Counted from the stretch's first letter, positions 24,735 to 33,600 are shown. The stretch is 40,154 bases of DNA from Flavobacteriales bacterium (GCA_017302935.1 JAFLBT010000006.1:1-40154); one strand, 5' to 3'. Notes: a model not told the origin generated them from the sequence alone. Translations and numbers: made by a program.

Positions 24735-24742
24735 CAAATATA
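24735..24742 (-). promoter_or_regulatory. -7 box adjoining the glycosyltransferase ATG
   Basis: On the minus strand TATATTTG TCCA ATG: a perfect TAnnTTTG ends 4 nt before the start codon. A TTG lies 14 nt upstream, shorter than usual. Confidence 0.55.
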
Positions 24743-24852
24743 CTATGAAAATGTGGCAATTTGAAAAATTGTACACCTGACAGGTATCAAAAACCGATAA
24801 GTTGTAATAGGTCATGAAGTTTCAGTAATTCGTTTCAGAAAAAATAAAGCAT

Positions 24853-24860
24853 TACTTTTG
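24853..24860 (+). promoter_or_regulatory. -7 box for the ABC-F gene
   Basis: TACTTTTG followed by CAC matches TAnnTTTG, 51 nt before the ATG. A weak TTTC at 24833-24836 is the best -33 candidate. Confidence 0.6.
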
Positions 24861-24911
24861 CACTTCAAAAATCATTGACTAATTGGCAAATTGCCTCATT
24901 GACACTATTAA

Positions 24912-26771
24912 ATGAACTATCTTTCCGTAGAAAATATATCCAAATCCTTTGGCGAACGCGTTTTGTTTGAGAACATTTCGTTTGGCATCAATAAAGACCA
25001 AAAAATTGCTTTTATTGCCAAAAATGGTTCGGGAAAAACGACCATTATGAACATTATTAATGGTTTTGATGAACCCGATACGGGTCAAGTGGTGGTTCGT
25101 AAAAATATTCGAATGGCTTTTTTGTCGCAAAAACCGAATTTGCAGGATGAATTGACCATTGAGGAAAGCGTTTTTGCCAGCGATAATGAAACCCTGAAAG
25201 TGATTGAGCAATACGAAAAAGCGTTGGAAAATCCTGAAAATGAGGAAGCGTATCAAAAAGCGTTTGATTTAATGGACCAGCACAATGCATGGGATTTTGA
25301 AACGCAATTCAAGCAAATTTTGTTTAAATTGAAGTTGGAAGATTTTAAATTGAAAGTCAAAAGTCTTTCGGGTGGACAAAAAAAGCGACTTTCATTGGCT
25401 ATCATTTTAATTAACCGCCCGGATTTATTGATTTTGGATGAGCCAACCAACCATCTGGATTTGGAGATGATTGAATGGTTGGAAGATTATTTTGCCAAAG
25501 AAAACATCACGTTGTTTATGGTGACGCACGACCGTTTCTTTTTGGAACGCGTTTGTAATGAAATCCTCGAATTAGACAACGGGAAAATATACCAATACAA
25601 GGGAAATTACTCCTATTATTTGCAAAAAAAGGAAGAACGAATTGATTCTGAAAACGCCAGTATTGACAAAGCCCAGAATCTTTTTGTGAAAGAACTGGCA
25701 TGGATGCGTCGCCAACCGAAGGCTAGAACAACCAAATCGAAATCGCGTCAGGATGATTTTTATAAAATCAAAGCCGTTGCCGAAAGTCGCCGGAAAGAAA
25801 ATGTGGTGGAGTTGGAAATCAACATGGAACGCATGGGAAGCAAGATTATTGAGCTTCATAAATTGTATAAAAAGTTTAAAGACCGAGTAATTTTGGACAA
25901 TTTTTCATATGATTTTCAACGTGGCGAACGCATTGGAATTATTGGAAAAAACGGAACCGGAAAATCAACTTTCTTAAATATTTTAACCAAAACGATGTTG
26001 CCTGATTCCGGAAAAGTGGTGATTGGTGAAACGATTAAGGTGGGTTATTATACACAAAGCGGCATCAATCCAAAACCGGGTCAGAAGGTTATCGATATTA
26101 TTAAAGAGTATGGCGAATACATTCCGCTAACGAAAGGTAAAATAATTTCGGCTTCGCAATTGTTGGAACGTTTTCTTTTTGATGCTAAAAAACAATACGA
26201 TTTTGTGGAAAAATTGAGTGGCGGCGAATTAAAACGACTGTATTTATGTACCGTTTTGATTCAAAATCCGAACTTTTTGATATTAGATGAGCCTACAAAT
26301 GACTTAGATATTGTAACCTTGAATGTTTTGGAAAGTTTTTTATTGGATTTTCCCGGTTGTTTGTTGGTGGTTTCGCACGATCGTTATTTTATGGATAAAA
26401 TTGTCGATCACTTGTTCGTATTTAGAGGCGAAGGAGTCATAGAAGATTTTCCCGGAAATTATTCTGATTTTAGAGCGTATGAAGATAGTGCCGAACCCAA
26501 AAATTTATCAAACGTAAGTACCGAAAAAACAAACTGGAAAGAAAAGCAAGTTAAAGAAGGTCTAACATTTAACGAACAAAAAGAATTTCAAAAAATCGAA
26601 CGCGAAATCAAAGATTTAGAGTTTGAGAAAAAGCAAATTGAACAACTATTTGCCGATGGAAAAGTAGCGGATGATGCTATTGAGAAAAAAGCGAATGAAC
26701 TTCAAGCGATTATCAAGAAATTAGAAGATAAAGAAGAGCGGTGGTTTGAATTATCGAGTAAAATGGAATAA
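24912..26771 (+). CDS. ABC-F family ATPase (Uup-like)
   Basis: This 619-residue soluble protein has two ABC ATPase domains and no membrane segments, the hallmark of ABC-F factors that act on ribosomes or DNA. Domain 1: Walker A AKNGSGKTTIMNIING, signature LSGGQKKRLSLA, Walker B LLILDEPTNHLDLE. A linker (about residues 240-310, KARTTKSKSRQDDF) holds the P-site tRNA-interaction motif region. Domain 2: GKNGTGKSTFLNIL, LSGGELKRLYL, FLILDEPTNDLDI. The C-terminal about 80 residues are a charged coiled coil, as in Uup, which binds DNA or ribosomes. I favour Uup over EttA because of this tail. It has its own -7 box and is followed by a large inverted repeat that may end transcription. Confidence 0.92.
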   Translation: MNYLSVENISKSFGERVLFENISFGINKDQKIAFIAKNGSGKTTIMNIINGFDEPDTGQVVVRKNIRMAFLSQKPNLQDELTIEESVFASDNETLKVIEQYEKALENPENEEAYQKAFDLMDQHNAWDFETQFKQILFKLKLEDFKLKVKSLSGGQKKRLSLAIILINRPDLLILDEPTNHLDLEMIEWLEDYFAKENITLFMVTHDRFFLERVCNEILELDNGKIYQYKGNYSYYLQKKEERIDSENASIDKAQNLFVKELAWMRRQPKARTTKSKSRQDDFYKIKAVAESRRKENVVELEINMERMGSKIIELHKLYKKFKDRVILDNFSYDFQRGERIGIIGKNGTGKSTFLNILTKTMLPDSGKVVIGETIKVGYYTQSGINPKPGQKVIDIIKEYGEYIPLTKGKIISASQLLERFLFDAKKQYDFVEKLSGGELKRLYLCTVLIQNPNFLILDEPTNDLDIVTLNVLESFLLDFPGCLLVVSHDRYFMDKIVDHLFVFRGEGVIEDFPGNYSDFRAYEDSAEPKNLSNVSTEKTNWKEKQVKEGLTFNEQKEFQKIEREIKDLEFEKKQIEQLFADGKVADDAIEKKANELQAIIKKLEDKEERWFELSSKME

Positions 26772-26777
26772 AACTTA

Positions 26778-26834
26778 ACACGAATTGCACTAATTTTCAC
26801 TAATTAAATTCGTGCTAATTCGTGAAATTTGTGT
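26778..26834. repeat. Nonamer-type inverted repeat between ABC-F and methyltransferase genes
   Basis: Arms of 28 nt (26778-26805 and 26807-26834) are built from ACACGAATT / CACTAATT units and match at 22 of 28 positions. It starts 7 nt after the ABC-F stop and ends 7 nt before the methyltransferase ATG, filling the whole intergenic space. Confidence 0.82.
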
Positions 26835-26841
26835 AAAACTG

Positions 26842-27663
26842 ATGAATCATTTAATAAAATCATATCTAAAATTCCTTTACCATTCCAAAAACGAACATGG
26901 TGTTCATTCGCCATTTGTGTTTGATTTGGTGACGAATTGTTTTTATGATGAAAATAAATATCCTGAATATTCCATTTTACAGGAATACCGAAAATCACTT
27001 TTAGAAAATCAAAATACCATTGAAGTAACCGATTTTGGTGCCGGTTCACGTGTTTTTAAAACCAATCAAAGAAAAATATCCGCTATTGCAAAAAATGCCG
27101 GAATTTCTCCTAAAAATGCAGAATTATTGTTTCGAATAACAAATTATTTTCAACCTGAAAGTATTTTGGAAATTGGAACATCTCTAGGATTAGCAACATC
27201 TGCCTTGTCGTTAGGAAATAAGAATGCTAAAATTACTTCTTTAGAAGGTTGCCCTCAAACAATTTCAATAGCAAAAAATCAATGTCAATTACAAAATCTT
27301 AATAACATTGAATTTGTAAACACAAAATTTGAAGATTTTTTGACAACTGACAACCGACAACCGACAACAGACAACCTCATTTACTTCGACGGAAACCATT
27401 CAAAAAATGCAACTTTAATTTATTTCGAATTATTATTGCCCACAATTTCAAACGATTCGGTTTGGATTTTCGATGACATTCATTGGTCCAAAGAAATGGA
27501 AGAAGCTTGGGAAATTATAAAAAATCATCCAAAAGTGACCGTTACGATTGATACGTTTCAATGGGGAATCGTCTTTTTCAGAACAGAACAAACCAAAGAA
27601 CATTTTATCATCAACCCAAATAAAACCATTAGTTCGCACATTTTTGAACGAATTCGAATTTGA
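26842..27663 (+). CDS. Class I SAM-dependent methyltransferase (O-methyltransferase-like)
   Basis: This Rossmann-fold methyltransferase has 273 residues from ATG 26842. A helical N-terminus includes YLKFLYHSKNEHGVHSPFVF. SAM-binding motif I is ESILEIGTSLGLATSALSLG, then ITSLEGCPQTISIAKNQ (motif with the ribose-binding acid) and IYFDGNHSKNATLIYFELLL, which resembles O-methyltransferase family 3. The substrate is unknown. I reject the frame start at 26812 because it lies in the inverted repeat. A heptamer array at 27342-27376 inserts TTDNRQPTTDN just before the YFDGNH strand, where close relatives should be shorter. Confidence 0.82.
   Translation: MNHLIKSYLKFLYHSKNEHGVHSPFVFDLVTNCFYDENKYPEYSILQEYRKSLLENQNTIEVTDFGAGSRVFKTNQRKISAIAKNAGISPKNAELLFRITNYFQPESILEIGTSLGLATSALSLGNKNAKITSLEGCPQTISIAKNQCQLQNLNNIEFVNTKFEDFLTTDNRQPTTDNLIYFDGNHSKNATLIYFELLLPTISNDSVWIFDDIHWSKEMEEAWEIIKNHPKVTVTIDTFQWGIVFFRTEQTKEHFIINPNKTISSHIFERIRI
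27342..27376 (+). repeat. In-frame heptamer array in the methyltransferase gene
   Basis: Five contiguous units of GACAACN (GACAACT, GACAACC twice, GACAACA, GACAACC). It is read as TTDNRQPTTDN, a peptide with a 7-residue period because 21 nt return to the same frame. Confidence 0.93.
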
Positions 27664-27733
27664 TTTGTAACAAAAACCAACTTTTTTCTACTAATCCAAT
27701 ATTGAATGTAAAAATGCTAAAATCTGCAATCCA

Positions 27734-28423
27734 ATGGCTAATCCATTAATAAAAATCTCTGCTTTAAAACGAAACTTTGTATTGGGAAGTGAAACGATTT
27801 ATGTTTTAAAAGGAATTGATTTGGAAATCAATAAAGGAGAATATGTAGCCTTAATGGGACCATCGGGTTCCGGAAAATCTACTTTGATGAACCTTTTGGG
27901 TTGTTTGGATACGCCAACATCGGGAACCTATATTTTGAATGGAAAAGATGTGAGCAAAATGCACGATGACGAGTTGGCTGAAATCCGTAACAAAGAAATC
28001 GGATTTGTATTTCAAACCTTCAATTTAATGCCAAGAACTACGGCTTTAGACAACGTTGCTTTACCGATGGTTTATGCCGGATATTCCAAATCTGAACGTT
28101 ACGAGCGTGCCACAGAAGTTTTAACACAAGTGGGATTAGCCGATAGAATGGATCACAAACCCAACGAACTTTCGGGTGGTCAACGGCAACGTGTGGCAGT
28201 TGGAAGAGCCTTAGTTAACAAACCTTCTATCATTTTGGCCGATGAACCCACCGGAAATTTAGATTCTAAAACATCGGAAGAAATCATGGCTTTGTTTGGC
28301 GAAATTCACAAAAACGGAAATACGGTAATTTTGGTAACGCACGAAGAAGAAATTGCCGCTTATGCTCACCGGATTATTCGTTTGCGAGACGGAATTATTG
28401 AAAAAGACGAACGGATAAAATAA
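27734..28423 (+). CDS. ABC transporter ATP-binding protein (LolD/MacB-like)
   Basis: This 229-residue ATPase is of the LolD/MacB/FtsE type. Walker A is [19 protein letters not shown], then Q-loop [20 protein letters not shown], signature [15 protein letters not shown], Walker [20 protein letters not shown] and H-loop VTHEEE. Such subunits power lipoprotein sorting, macrolide or peptide export, always with a FtsX/MacB-type permease. No permease is adjacent, so the partner is encoded elsewhere and the cargo is unknown. It is followed by a small membrane peptide gene with its own -7 box. Confidence 0.88.
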   Translation: MANPLIKISALKRNFVLGSETIYVLKGIDLEINKGEYVALMGPSGSGKSTLMNLLGCLDTPTSGTYILNGKDVSKMHDDELAEIRNKEIGFVFQTFNLMPRTTALDNVALPMVYAGYSKSERYERATEVLTQVGLADRMDHKPNELSGGQRQRVAVGRALVNKPSIILADEPTGNLDSKTSEEIMALFGEIHKNGNTVILVTHEEEIAAYAHRIIRLRDGIIEKDERIK

Positions 28424-28431
28424 ACAATTTG

Positions 28432-28439
28432 TAACTTTG
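28432..28439 (+). promoter_or_regulatory. -7 box for the small membrane peptide gene
   Basis: TAACTTTG, a perfect TAnnTTTG, starts 9 nt after the ABC ATPase stop and 28 nt before the ATG at 28460. Confidence 0.6.
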
Positions 28440-28459
28440 TTACATAAAGTTTATCCCTT

Positions 28460-28594
28460 ATGAAAACCCTAATCATTATCATGGTTGTTCTTTTTGTGGC
28501 GGTTATCATTGTAACCAGAATGGCCAACAAACAAAGAGGAAATCGCCGTAATCGTAGCTTCAAAACGAATTATTATTCCAAAAAGAAACAATAA
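28460..28594 (+). CDS. 44-residue single-helix membrane peptide
   Basis: This short frame encodes MKTLIIIMVVLFVAVIIVTR followed by a basic polar tail (MANKQRGNRRNRSFKTNYYS, then KKKQ). It has one N-terminal membrane helix and a strongly positive cytoplasmic tail. The support is its own -7 box, coding-type composition and tight 4-nt spacing to the ATP-grasp gene. Function unknown. Confidence 0.65.
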   Translation: MKTLIIIMVVLFVAVIIVTRMANKQRGNRRNRSFKTNYYSKKKQ

Positions 28595-28598
28595 TCTG

Positions 28599-29459
28599 AT
28601 GAAAATTGGAATACTCACCTGTGCCCGATTACCTGAACTTTTGGAATCTGATCAAAAATTAATTCCACTTTTTACAAAGGAAAATAGTTCAGCAAAAGCT
28701 GTAATTTGGGATGATGAATCCGTTGATTGGACCGAATTTGATTGCCTTATTTTTAGAAATACTTGGGATTATTATCAAAAAGAAGAAGCTTTTCATTCAT
28801 GGCTAGATAAAATTGAATTATTGGGAATTAAAACGTTTAACCCGATTTCAGTTATCCAAAAAAACAAACATAAATTTTATTTAAAAGATTTAGAAAAAGA
28901 AGGAATTACAATTTTGCCAACTATTTTTTTAGAAAAAAATTCAACTTCAGATTTACACGATTTAATTCCGAAAAATTGGGAGAAAATTGTCATCAAACCT
29001 GCTTTTTCAGCCGGAAGTTATTTGACAAAATTAATTGACCGATCTGAAATTGAATCCATCCAAAATGAATTCAAAGAACATTTTGCAAGCAAAGATTTTC
29101 TATTGCAAGAATTTCGTCCTGAAATAAAAGAATTGGGCGAAACCTCTTTTATTTTTTTTGATGGAAAATTTTCGCACGCTGTCAACAAAAAACCGCTTGA
29201 AAATGATTTTAGAGTTCAAATTCAATACGGTGGAAAATATACATTAATTGAACCCAATGCTGATTTACTACTTCAAGCTGAATTAGTTCTATCAAAAATT
29301 CCTGAAAAATTGCTTTATGCTCGTGTGGATGGCATTATCATTGAAAACAAACTTCATTTAATGGAAATCGAACTCATTGAACCCGATTTGTATTTCGATT
29401 TAGCCGAAGGAGCAAGAGAACGATTTGTGGAAAGTTTTTTGAAGGTACTAAGAAGCTAA
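28599..29459 (+). CDS. ATP-grasp enzyme (RimK/DcsG-like), function unknown
   Basis: This 286-residue ATP-grasp protein should form a C-N bond through an acyl phosphate. The N-terminal part has MKIGILTCARLPELLESDQK and FDCLIFRNTWDYY. The ATP-binding region has WEKIVIKPAFSAGSYLTKLI and LLQEFRPEIKELGETSFIFF, and the magnesium site is LHLMEIELIEPDLYF. These features are typical of the RimK-like/cycloserine-type (DcsG) group, but the substrate is not predictable. The final codons and the TAA stop lie inside an octamer array (29442-29481), which probably fixed where the protein ends. Confidence 0.8.
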   Translation: MKIGILTCARLPELLESDQKLIPLFTKENSSAKAVIWDDESVDWTEFDCLIFRNTWDYYQKEEAFHSWLDKIELLGIKTFNPISVIQKNKHKFYLKDLEKEGITILPTIFLEKNSTSDLHDLIPKNWEKIVIKPAFSAGSYLTKLIDRSEIESIQNEFKEHFASKDFLLQEFRPEIKELGETSFIFFDGKFSHAVNKKPLENDFRVQIQYGGKYTLIEPNADLLLQAELVLSKIPEKLLYARVDGIIIENKLHLMEIELIEPDLYFDLAEGARERFVESFLKVLRS

Positions 29460-29481
29460 GATTCTAAGGCACTGAGGTTAT
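29442..29481 (+). repeat. Octamer array across the ATP-grasp stop codon
   Basis: Five degenerate units of RAGGYDCT. The TAA stop at 29457-29459 is part of the array. It is inverted relative to the array at 29532-29563. Confidence 0.82.
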
Positions 29482-29531
29482 TCCGTATCATCTTAAAACT
29501 ACGATTTAATTTAACCCTATTAAAAAAACTT

Positions 29532-29563
29532 AGTACCTTAGCAACTCAGAACCTTAGCACCTC
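29532..29563 (-). repeat. Octamer array in the pduO leader
   Basis: Four units reading AGTACCTT, AGCAACTC, AGAACCTT, AGCACCTC in gene sense, ending 4 nt before ATG 29568 (AGCACCTCAAACATG). Same position and orientation relative to the start codon as at cinA and the FAH gene. Confidence 0.88.
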
Positions 29564-29567
29564 AAAC

Positions 29568-30140
29568 ATGAAAATATACACCAAAACCGGCGATAGCGGA
29601 ACCACAGCACTTTTTGGCGGAACACGTGTTCCTAAACACCACATTCGAATTGAAAGTTACGGAACAGTGGACGAGTTGAACTCGCACATCGGATTAATTC
29701 GCGACCAAGACATCAATCAATTATATAAAAATGTTTTAATTGAAGTGCAAGACCGCCTTTTTACCGTTGGAGCTATTTTGGCTACGCCACCGGAAAAAGA
29801 AGTTTTAAAAAACGGTCAACCGCGTTTAAACATAAATCGAATTTCTGAAGCAGATATTCAATTGCTAGAAAATGAAATTGATACCATGAACGATGCGTTG
29901 CCTCCTATGACACATTTCGTTCTTCCGGGTGGACATACAACGGTGTCATATTGTCATATTGCTCGTTGTGTATGCCGAAGAGCCGAACGCCTATCGGTGC
30001 ACCTTCACGAGTTAGAACCGACAGATGAGCAGGTTTTAAAATACCTAAACCGACTTTCTGACTACCTTTTTGTGTTGGCACGAAAGTTGTCATTTGACCT
30101 TCACGCGGATGAAGTAAAATGGATTCCGAGGAAGGAGTAA
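29568..30140 (+). CDS. pduO: Cob(I)alamin adenosyltransferase, PduO type
   Basis: PduO-type ATP:cob(I)alamin adenosyltransferase (190 residues) makes adenosylcobalamin, the cofactor of methylmalonyl-CoA mutase. Motifs are KIYTKTGDSGTTALFGGTRV (ATP site), SYGTVDELNSHIGLIRDQ, FVLPGGHTTVSYCHIARCVC and RRAERLSVHLHE followed by LNRLSDYLFVLAR. The family is clear and length normal. The propionyl-CoA carboxylase operon and meaB in this window use or depend on this cofactor pathway. Translation initiates right after an octamer array; downstream lie heptamers and a palindrome. Confidence 0.94.
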   Translation: MKIYTKTGDSGTTALFGGTRVPKHHIRIESYGTVDELNSHIGLIRDQDINQLYKNVLIEVQDRLFTVGAILATPPEKEVLKNGQPRLNINRISEADIQLLENEIDTMNDALPPMTHFVLPGGHTTVSYCHIARCVCRRAERLSVHLHELEPTDEQVLKYLNRLSDYLFVLARKLSFDLHADEVKWIPRKE

Positions 30141-30141
30141 T

Positions 30142-30210
30142 CGGTTGTCGGTTGTCTGTTATCAGTTTAATCTGATCACTATCCCGAAGCTTCGGGACTG
30201 AATACTGAAC
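30142..30210 (+). repeat. Heptamer arrays flanking a palindrome, 3' of pduO
   Basis: CGGTTGT-type units (30142-30166) begin 2 nt after the pduO stop. A 16-bp perfect palindrome TCCCGAAGCTTCGGGA follows (30182-30197), then ACTGAAT and ACTGAAC units (30197-30210). The palindrome may act as a terminator, though it lacks a T-run. Confidence 0.75.
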
Positions 30211-30249
30211 ACTTTCCTAAATACGTTCTTACCTTTAAAAAAGTATGAA

Positions 30250-30281
30250 AAATTACTTTTTGGTAAAATAAATTACTTTTT
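30250..30281 (+). promoter_or_regulatory. 12-nt direct repeat abutting the DUF2795 promoter
   Basis: AAATTACTTTTT occurs at 30250-30261 and 30270-30281, 20 bp apart (about two helical turns) and ending 2 nt before the -33 TTG. This fits a direct-repeat operator or activator site. Confidence 0.5.
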
Positions 30282-30283
30282 AC

Positions 30284-30313
30284 TTGACTATTTCAGTAGA
30301 AAATTTATTTTTG
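30284..30313 (+). promoter_or_regulatory. DUF2795 promoter (TTG-N19-TATTTTTG)
   Basis: TTG (30284-30286), 19-nt spacer and TATTTTTG (30306-30313) match the flavobacterial consensus fully, 22 nt before the ATG. Confidence 0.85.
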
Positions 30314-30335
30314 CATAAAATTAAATCGATAGAAG

Positions 30336-30557
30336 ATGTATTGGACATTAGAATTAGCATCCTATTTAAGTGATGCACCGTGGCCAGCCACCAAAGATGA
30401 GCTTATTGATTACGCCATCAGAACGGGTGCTCCCCTTGAAGTAGTGGAAAACCTTCAATCTATTGAAGATGAAGGAGAAATCTACGAATCGATGGAAGAA
30501 ATTTGGCCAGATTATCCAACCGACGAAGATTATCTTTGGAACGAGGATGAATATTAG
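30336..30557 (+). CDS. DUF2795 family small acidic protein
   Basis: This is a 73-residue protein with the DUF2795 core LELASYLSDAPWPATKDELI followed by DYAIRTGAPLEVVENLQSI, then a strongly acidic tail ending DEDYLWNEDEY. The family is common in Bacteroidetes and other bacteria and has no known activity. It is a single-gene unit with a consensus promoter, a direct repeat just upstream and its own terminator, so it is probably regulated independently of secA. Confidence 0.87.
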   Translation: MYWTLELASYLSDAPWPATKDELIDYAIRTGAPLEVVENLQSIEDEGEIYESMEEIWPDYPTDEDYLWNEDEY

Positions 30558-30577
30558 ACAAAAATAAACAATCAACT

Positions 30578-30606
30578 AAAAAAGTCTCATTTGAGGCTTT
30601 TTTTTT
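30578..30606 (+). terminator. Terminator after the DUF2795 gene
   Basis: Stem AAAAAAGTCTC (30578-30588) with GAGGCTTTTTT (30593-30603; one G-T pair), then further T's to 30606. The secA -33 box lies inside it. Confidence 0.88.
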
Positions 30607-30617
30607 GTATAAATTTG
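30590..30617 (+). promoter_or_regulatory. secA promoter (TTTG-N16-TAAATTTG)
   Basis: TTTG (30590-30593) and TAAATTTG (30610-30617) followed by CC lie 45 nt before the secA ATG. The -33 box overlaps the preceding terminator. Confidence 0.7.
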
Positions 30618-30619
30618 CC

Positions 30620-30635
30620 TCCCGAAGTGTCGGGA
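30620..30635 (+). repeat. TCCCGA-AGTG-TCGGGA hairpin at the secA mRNA start
   Basis: A 6-bp stem with a 4-nt loop, at the expected transcription start of secA. It shares both arms with the palindrome at 30182-30197. Confidence 0.7.
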
Positions 30636-30662
30636 ATTTATAAATAAATAAATCAACATAAA

Positions 30663-33600
30663 ATGAGTTTCATCAATAGCATTCTCAAAGCATTAGTAGG
30701 AGATAAATCGGAGAAAGATGTAAAAGCGATTCAACCGCTAATCACTAAAATAAAATCATTCGAAAGCAGTCTTTCTTCGCTTTCACATGACGAATTGAGA
30801 GCCAAAACTACTTCATTCAAAGAAAAAATAAAACAAGCTCGTTCGGAAAAAGATGCGAAAATCGCCTCTTTAAAAGCAGAAGTTGAAAAAATAGTCGATA
30901 TAGATAAACGCGAAGAGGTGTATACTGCTATTGATGCGTTAGAAAAAGAAGCCTACGAGATTTCAGAAAAAGTTTTGAACGAAATTTTACCGGAAGCTTT
31001 TGCAGTGGTAAAAGAAACTGCCAGACGTTTCAAAGAGAATACCTCTATCACAGTAAAAGCTACTCCAAAAGACATTGAACTTTCTGCTTCAAAATCATAC
31101 ATCACTCTTGAGGGCGACAACGCTGTTTGGGCCAATTCGTGGAACGCAGCAGGAAAGGAAATCACATGGAACATGGTTCACTACGATGTGCAGTTGATTG
31201 GTGGTGTGGTGTTGCATCAAGGAAAAATTGCCGAGATGCAAACCGGTGAAGGAAAAACGTTGGTAGCTACACTCCCACTCTATTTGAATGCGTTAACCGG
31301 AAACGGGGTGCACTTGGTTACCGTGAATGATTACTTAGCAAAACGTGACAGCACTTGGAAAGCTCCATTATTTGAATTCCATGGGTTAACTGTCGATTGT
31401 ATAGATAATCATCAACCCAACACTGATGCAAGAAGAAAAGCATATGAGGCTGATATCACGTATGGAACCAACAATGAATTTGGTTTTGACTATTTGAGAG
31501 ACAATATGGCTCATTCGCCAAACGATTTAGTACAACGCAAACACAACTATGCCATTGTGGATGAGGTGGATTCGGTTTTGATTGATGATGCCAGAACCCC
31601 ATTGATTATTTCAGGGCCTGTACCTCAAGGAGATCGACATGAATTTAATGAGTTGAAACCGAAAGTGGATCATTTGGTTAATTTACAACGCAATTTAGCG
31701 ACTCAATTTTTAACTGAAGCGAAACGATTAATCAAAGAAGGCAATACAAAAGACGGTGGTTTTAGCTTATTACGGGCTTATAGAGCATTACCAAAAAGCA
31801 AAGCCTTGATTAAATTTTTGAGTGAAGAAGGAATCAAACAATTGCTTCAAAAAACCGAAAATCAATACATGCAAGACAACAATCGCGAAATGCCAAAAGT
31901 TGATGAAGCGTTGTATTTTGTGATTGAAGAAAAAAACAATCAAGTAGAATTGACCGATAACGGTATCAAATTCTTATCTAAAGATACGGATGAAAACTTT
32001 TTCGTTTTACCAGATATTGGAACTGAAATAGCTCGAATTGAAAAACAAAATTTAAGTAAAGACCAAGAAGCCGAAGAAAAAGAAAAATTATTCCAAGATT
32101 TCTCTATCAAATCGGAACGTATTCACACGCTTACTCAATTATTAAAAGCCTACACGCTTTTTGAAAAAGACGTAGAATACGTAATCATGGACGATAAAAT
32201 TTTAATCGTTGATGAACAAACCGGTCGTATCATGGATGGTCGTCGTTATTCTGACGGATTACACCAAGCGATTGAAGCCAAAGAAAATGTAAAAATTGAG
32301 GCGGCTACCCAAACTTTTGCTACGATTACATTGCAAAACTATTTCCGTATGTACAGCAAATTAGCCGGTATGACGGGAACTGCGGTAACAGAAGCCGGTG
32401 AGTTATGGCAAATTTACAAATTGGATGTTGTGGAAATCCCAACTAACCGTCCGATTTCTAGAAAAGACCAAGAAGACTTGATTTATAAAACCACACGCGA
32501 GAAATTTAACGCCGTAATTGAAGATGTAACCAAACTTTCGCAAGCCGGAAGACCGGTGTTGATTGGTACTACTTCGGTTGAAATTTCAGAGTTATTGAGC
32601 AGAATGTTGAAAATGAGAAACGTTCCGCACAATGTTTTGAATGCGAAAATGCATAAGAAAGAAGCTGAAATTGTAGCCGAAGCCGGAAAACCGGGAGTGG
32701 TAACCATTGCAACTAACATGGCTGGTCGTGGAACGGATATTAAATTAACTCCCGAAGTAAAAGCAGCCGGTGGTTTAGCTATCGTTGGTACTGAACGTCA
32801 TGATTCACGTCGTGTAGATAGACAGTTACGTGGTCGTGCGGGACGTCAAGGAGATCCGGGAAGTTCGCAGTTTTATGTTTCGTTAGAAGATAATTTGATG
32901 CGTTTATTTGGTTCTGAACGTGTAGCCAAAGTAATGGACAGAATGGGCTTGAAAGAAGGCGAAGTCATTCAACATTCTATGATGACCAAATCGATTGAAC
33001 GAGCTCAGAAAAAAGTGGAAGAAAATAACTTTGGTGTGCGTAAACGTTTGTTGGAATATGACGACGTAATGAATTCGCAAAGGGAAGTAATTTACAAACG
33101 CAGAAGACACGCTTTACATGGCGAACGTTTGAAAGTGGATATCGCGAACATGATGTATGACACGTGTGAAAACATTACGAATGAGAACAAAGCAACTTCT
33201 AATTTCAAGAATTTTGAATTTGAATTGATTCGTTATTTTTCCATCACCTCTCCAATTGCGGAAAGCGATTTCAACAAGTTGAGTGAGGTGGAAATTACCG
33301 GAAAAGTATATAAAGCAGTTTTGGCACATTACGAAGAAAAAAATGCACGTGATGCCAGAGAAGCGTTTCCAATCATCAAAAACGTATATGAAAATCCTAG
33401 TAATCACTACGAACGAATCATTGTTCCATTTAGTGACGGACAAAAAACATTGAATGTGGTGACCGATTTGAAAAAAGCGTATGAAAGTGAAGGAAAACAA
33501 TTGGTTGCCGATTTTGAGAAAAATATCACGTTAGCCATTGTGGACGAAGCTTGGAAAAAGCATTTACGCAAAATGGATGAATTGAAACAATCGGTTCAGT

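Noticed and set aside
24775-24785. ACCTGACAGGT near-palindrome upstream of the ABC-F gene
   Set aside because: Eleven bases, no second copy or link to a promoter in this window.
26812-26841. Earlier start of the methyltransferase
   Set aside because: The extra residues are encoded by the inverted repeat and are not expected in the family.
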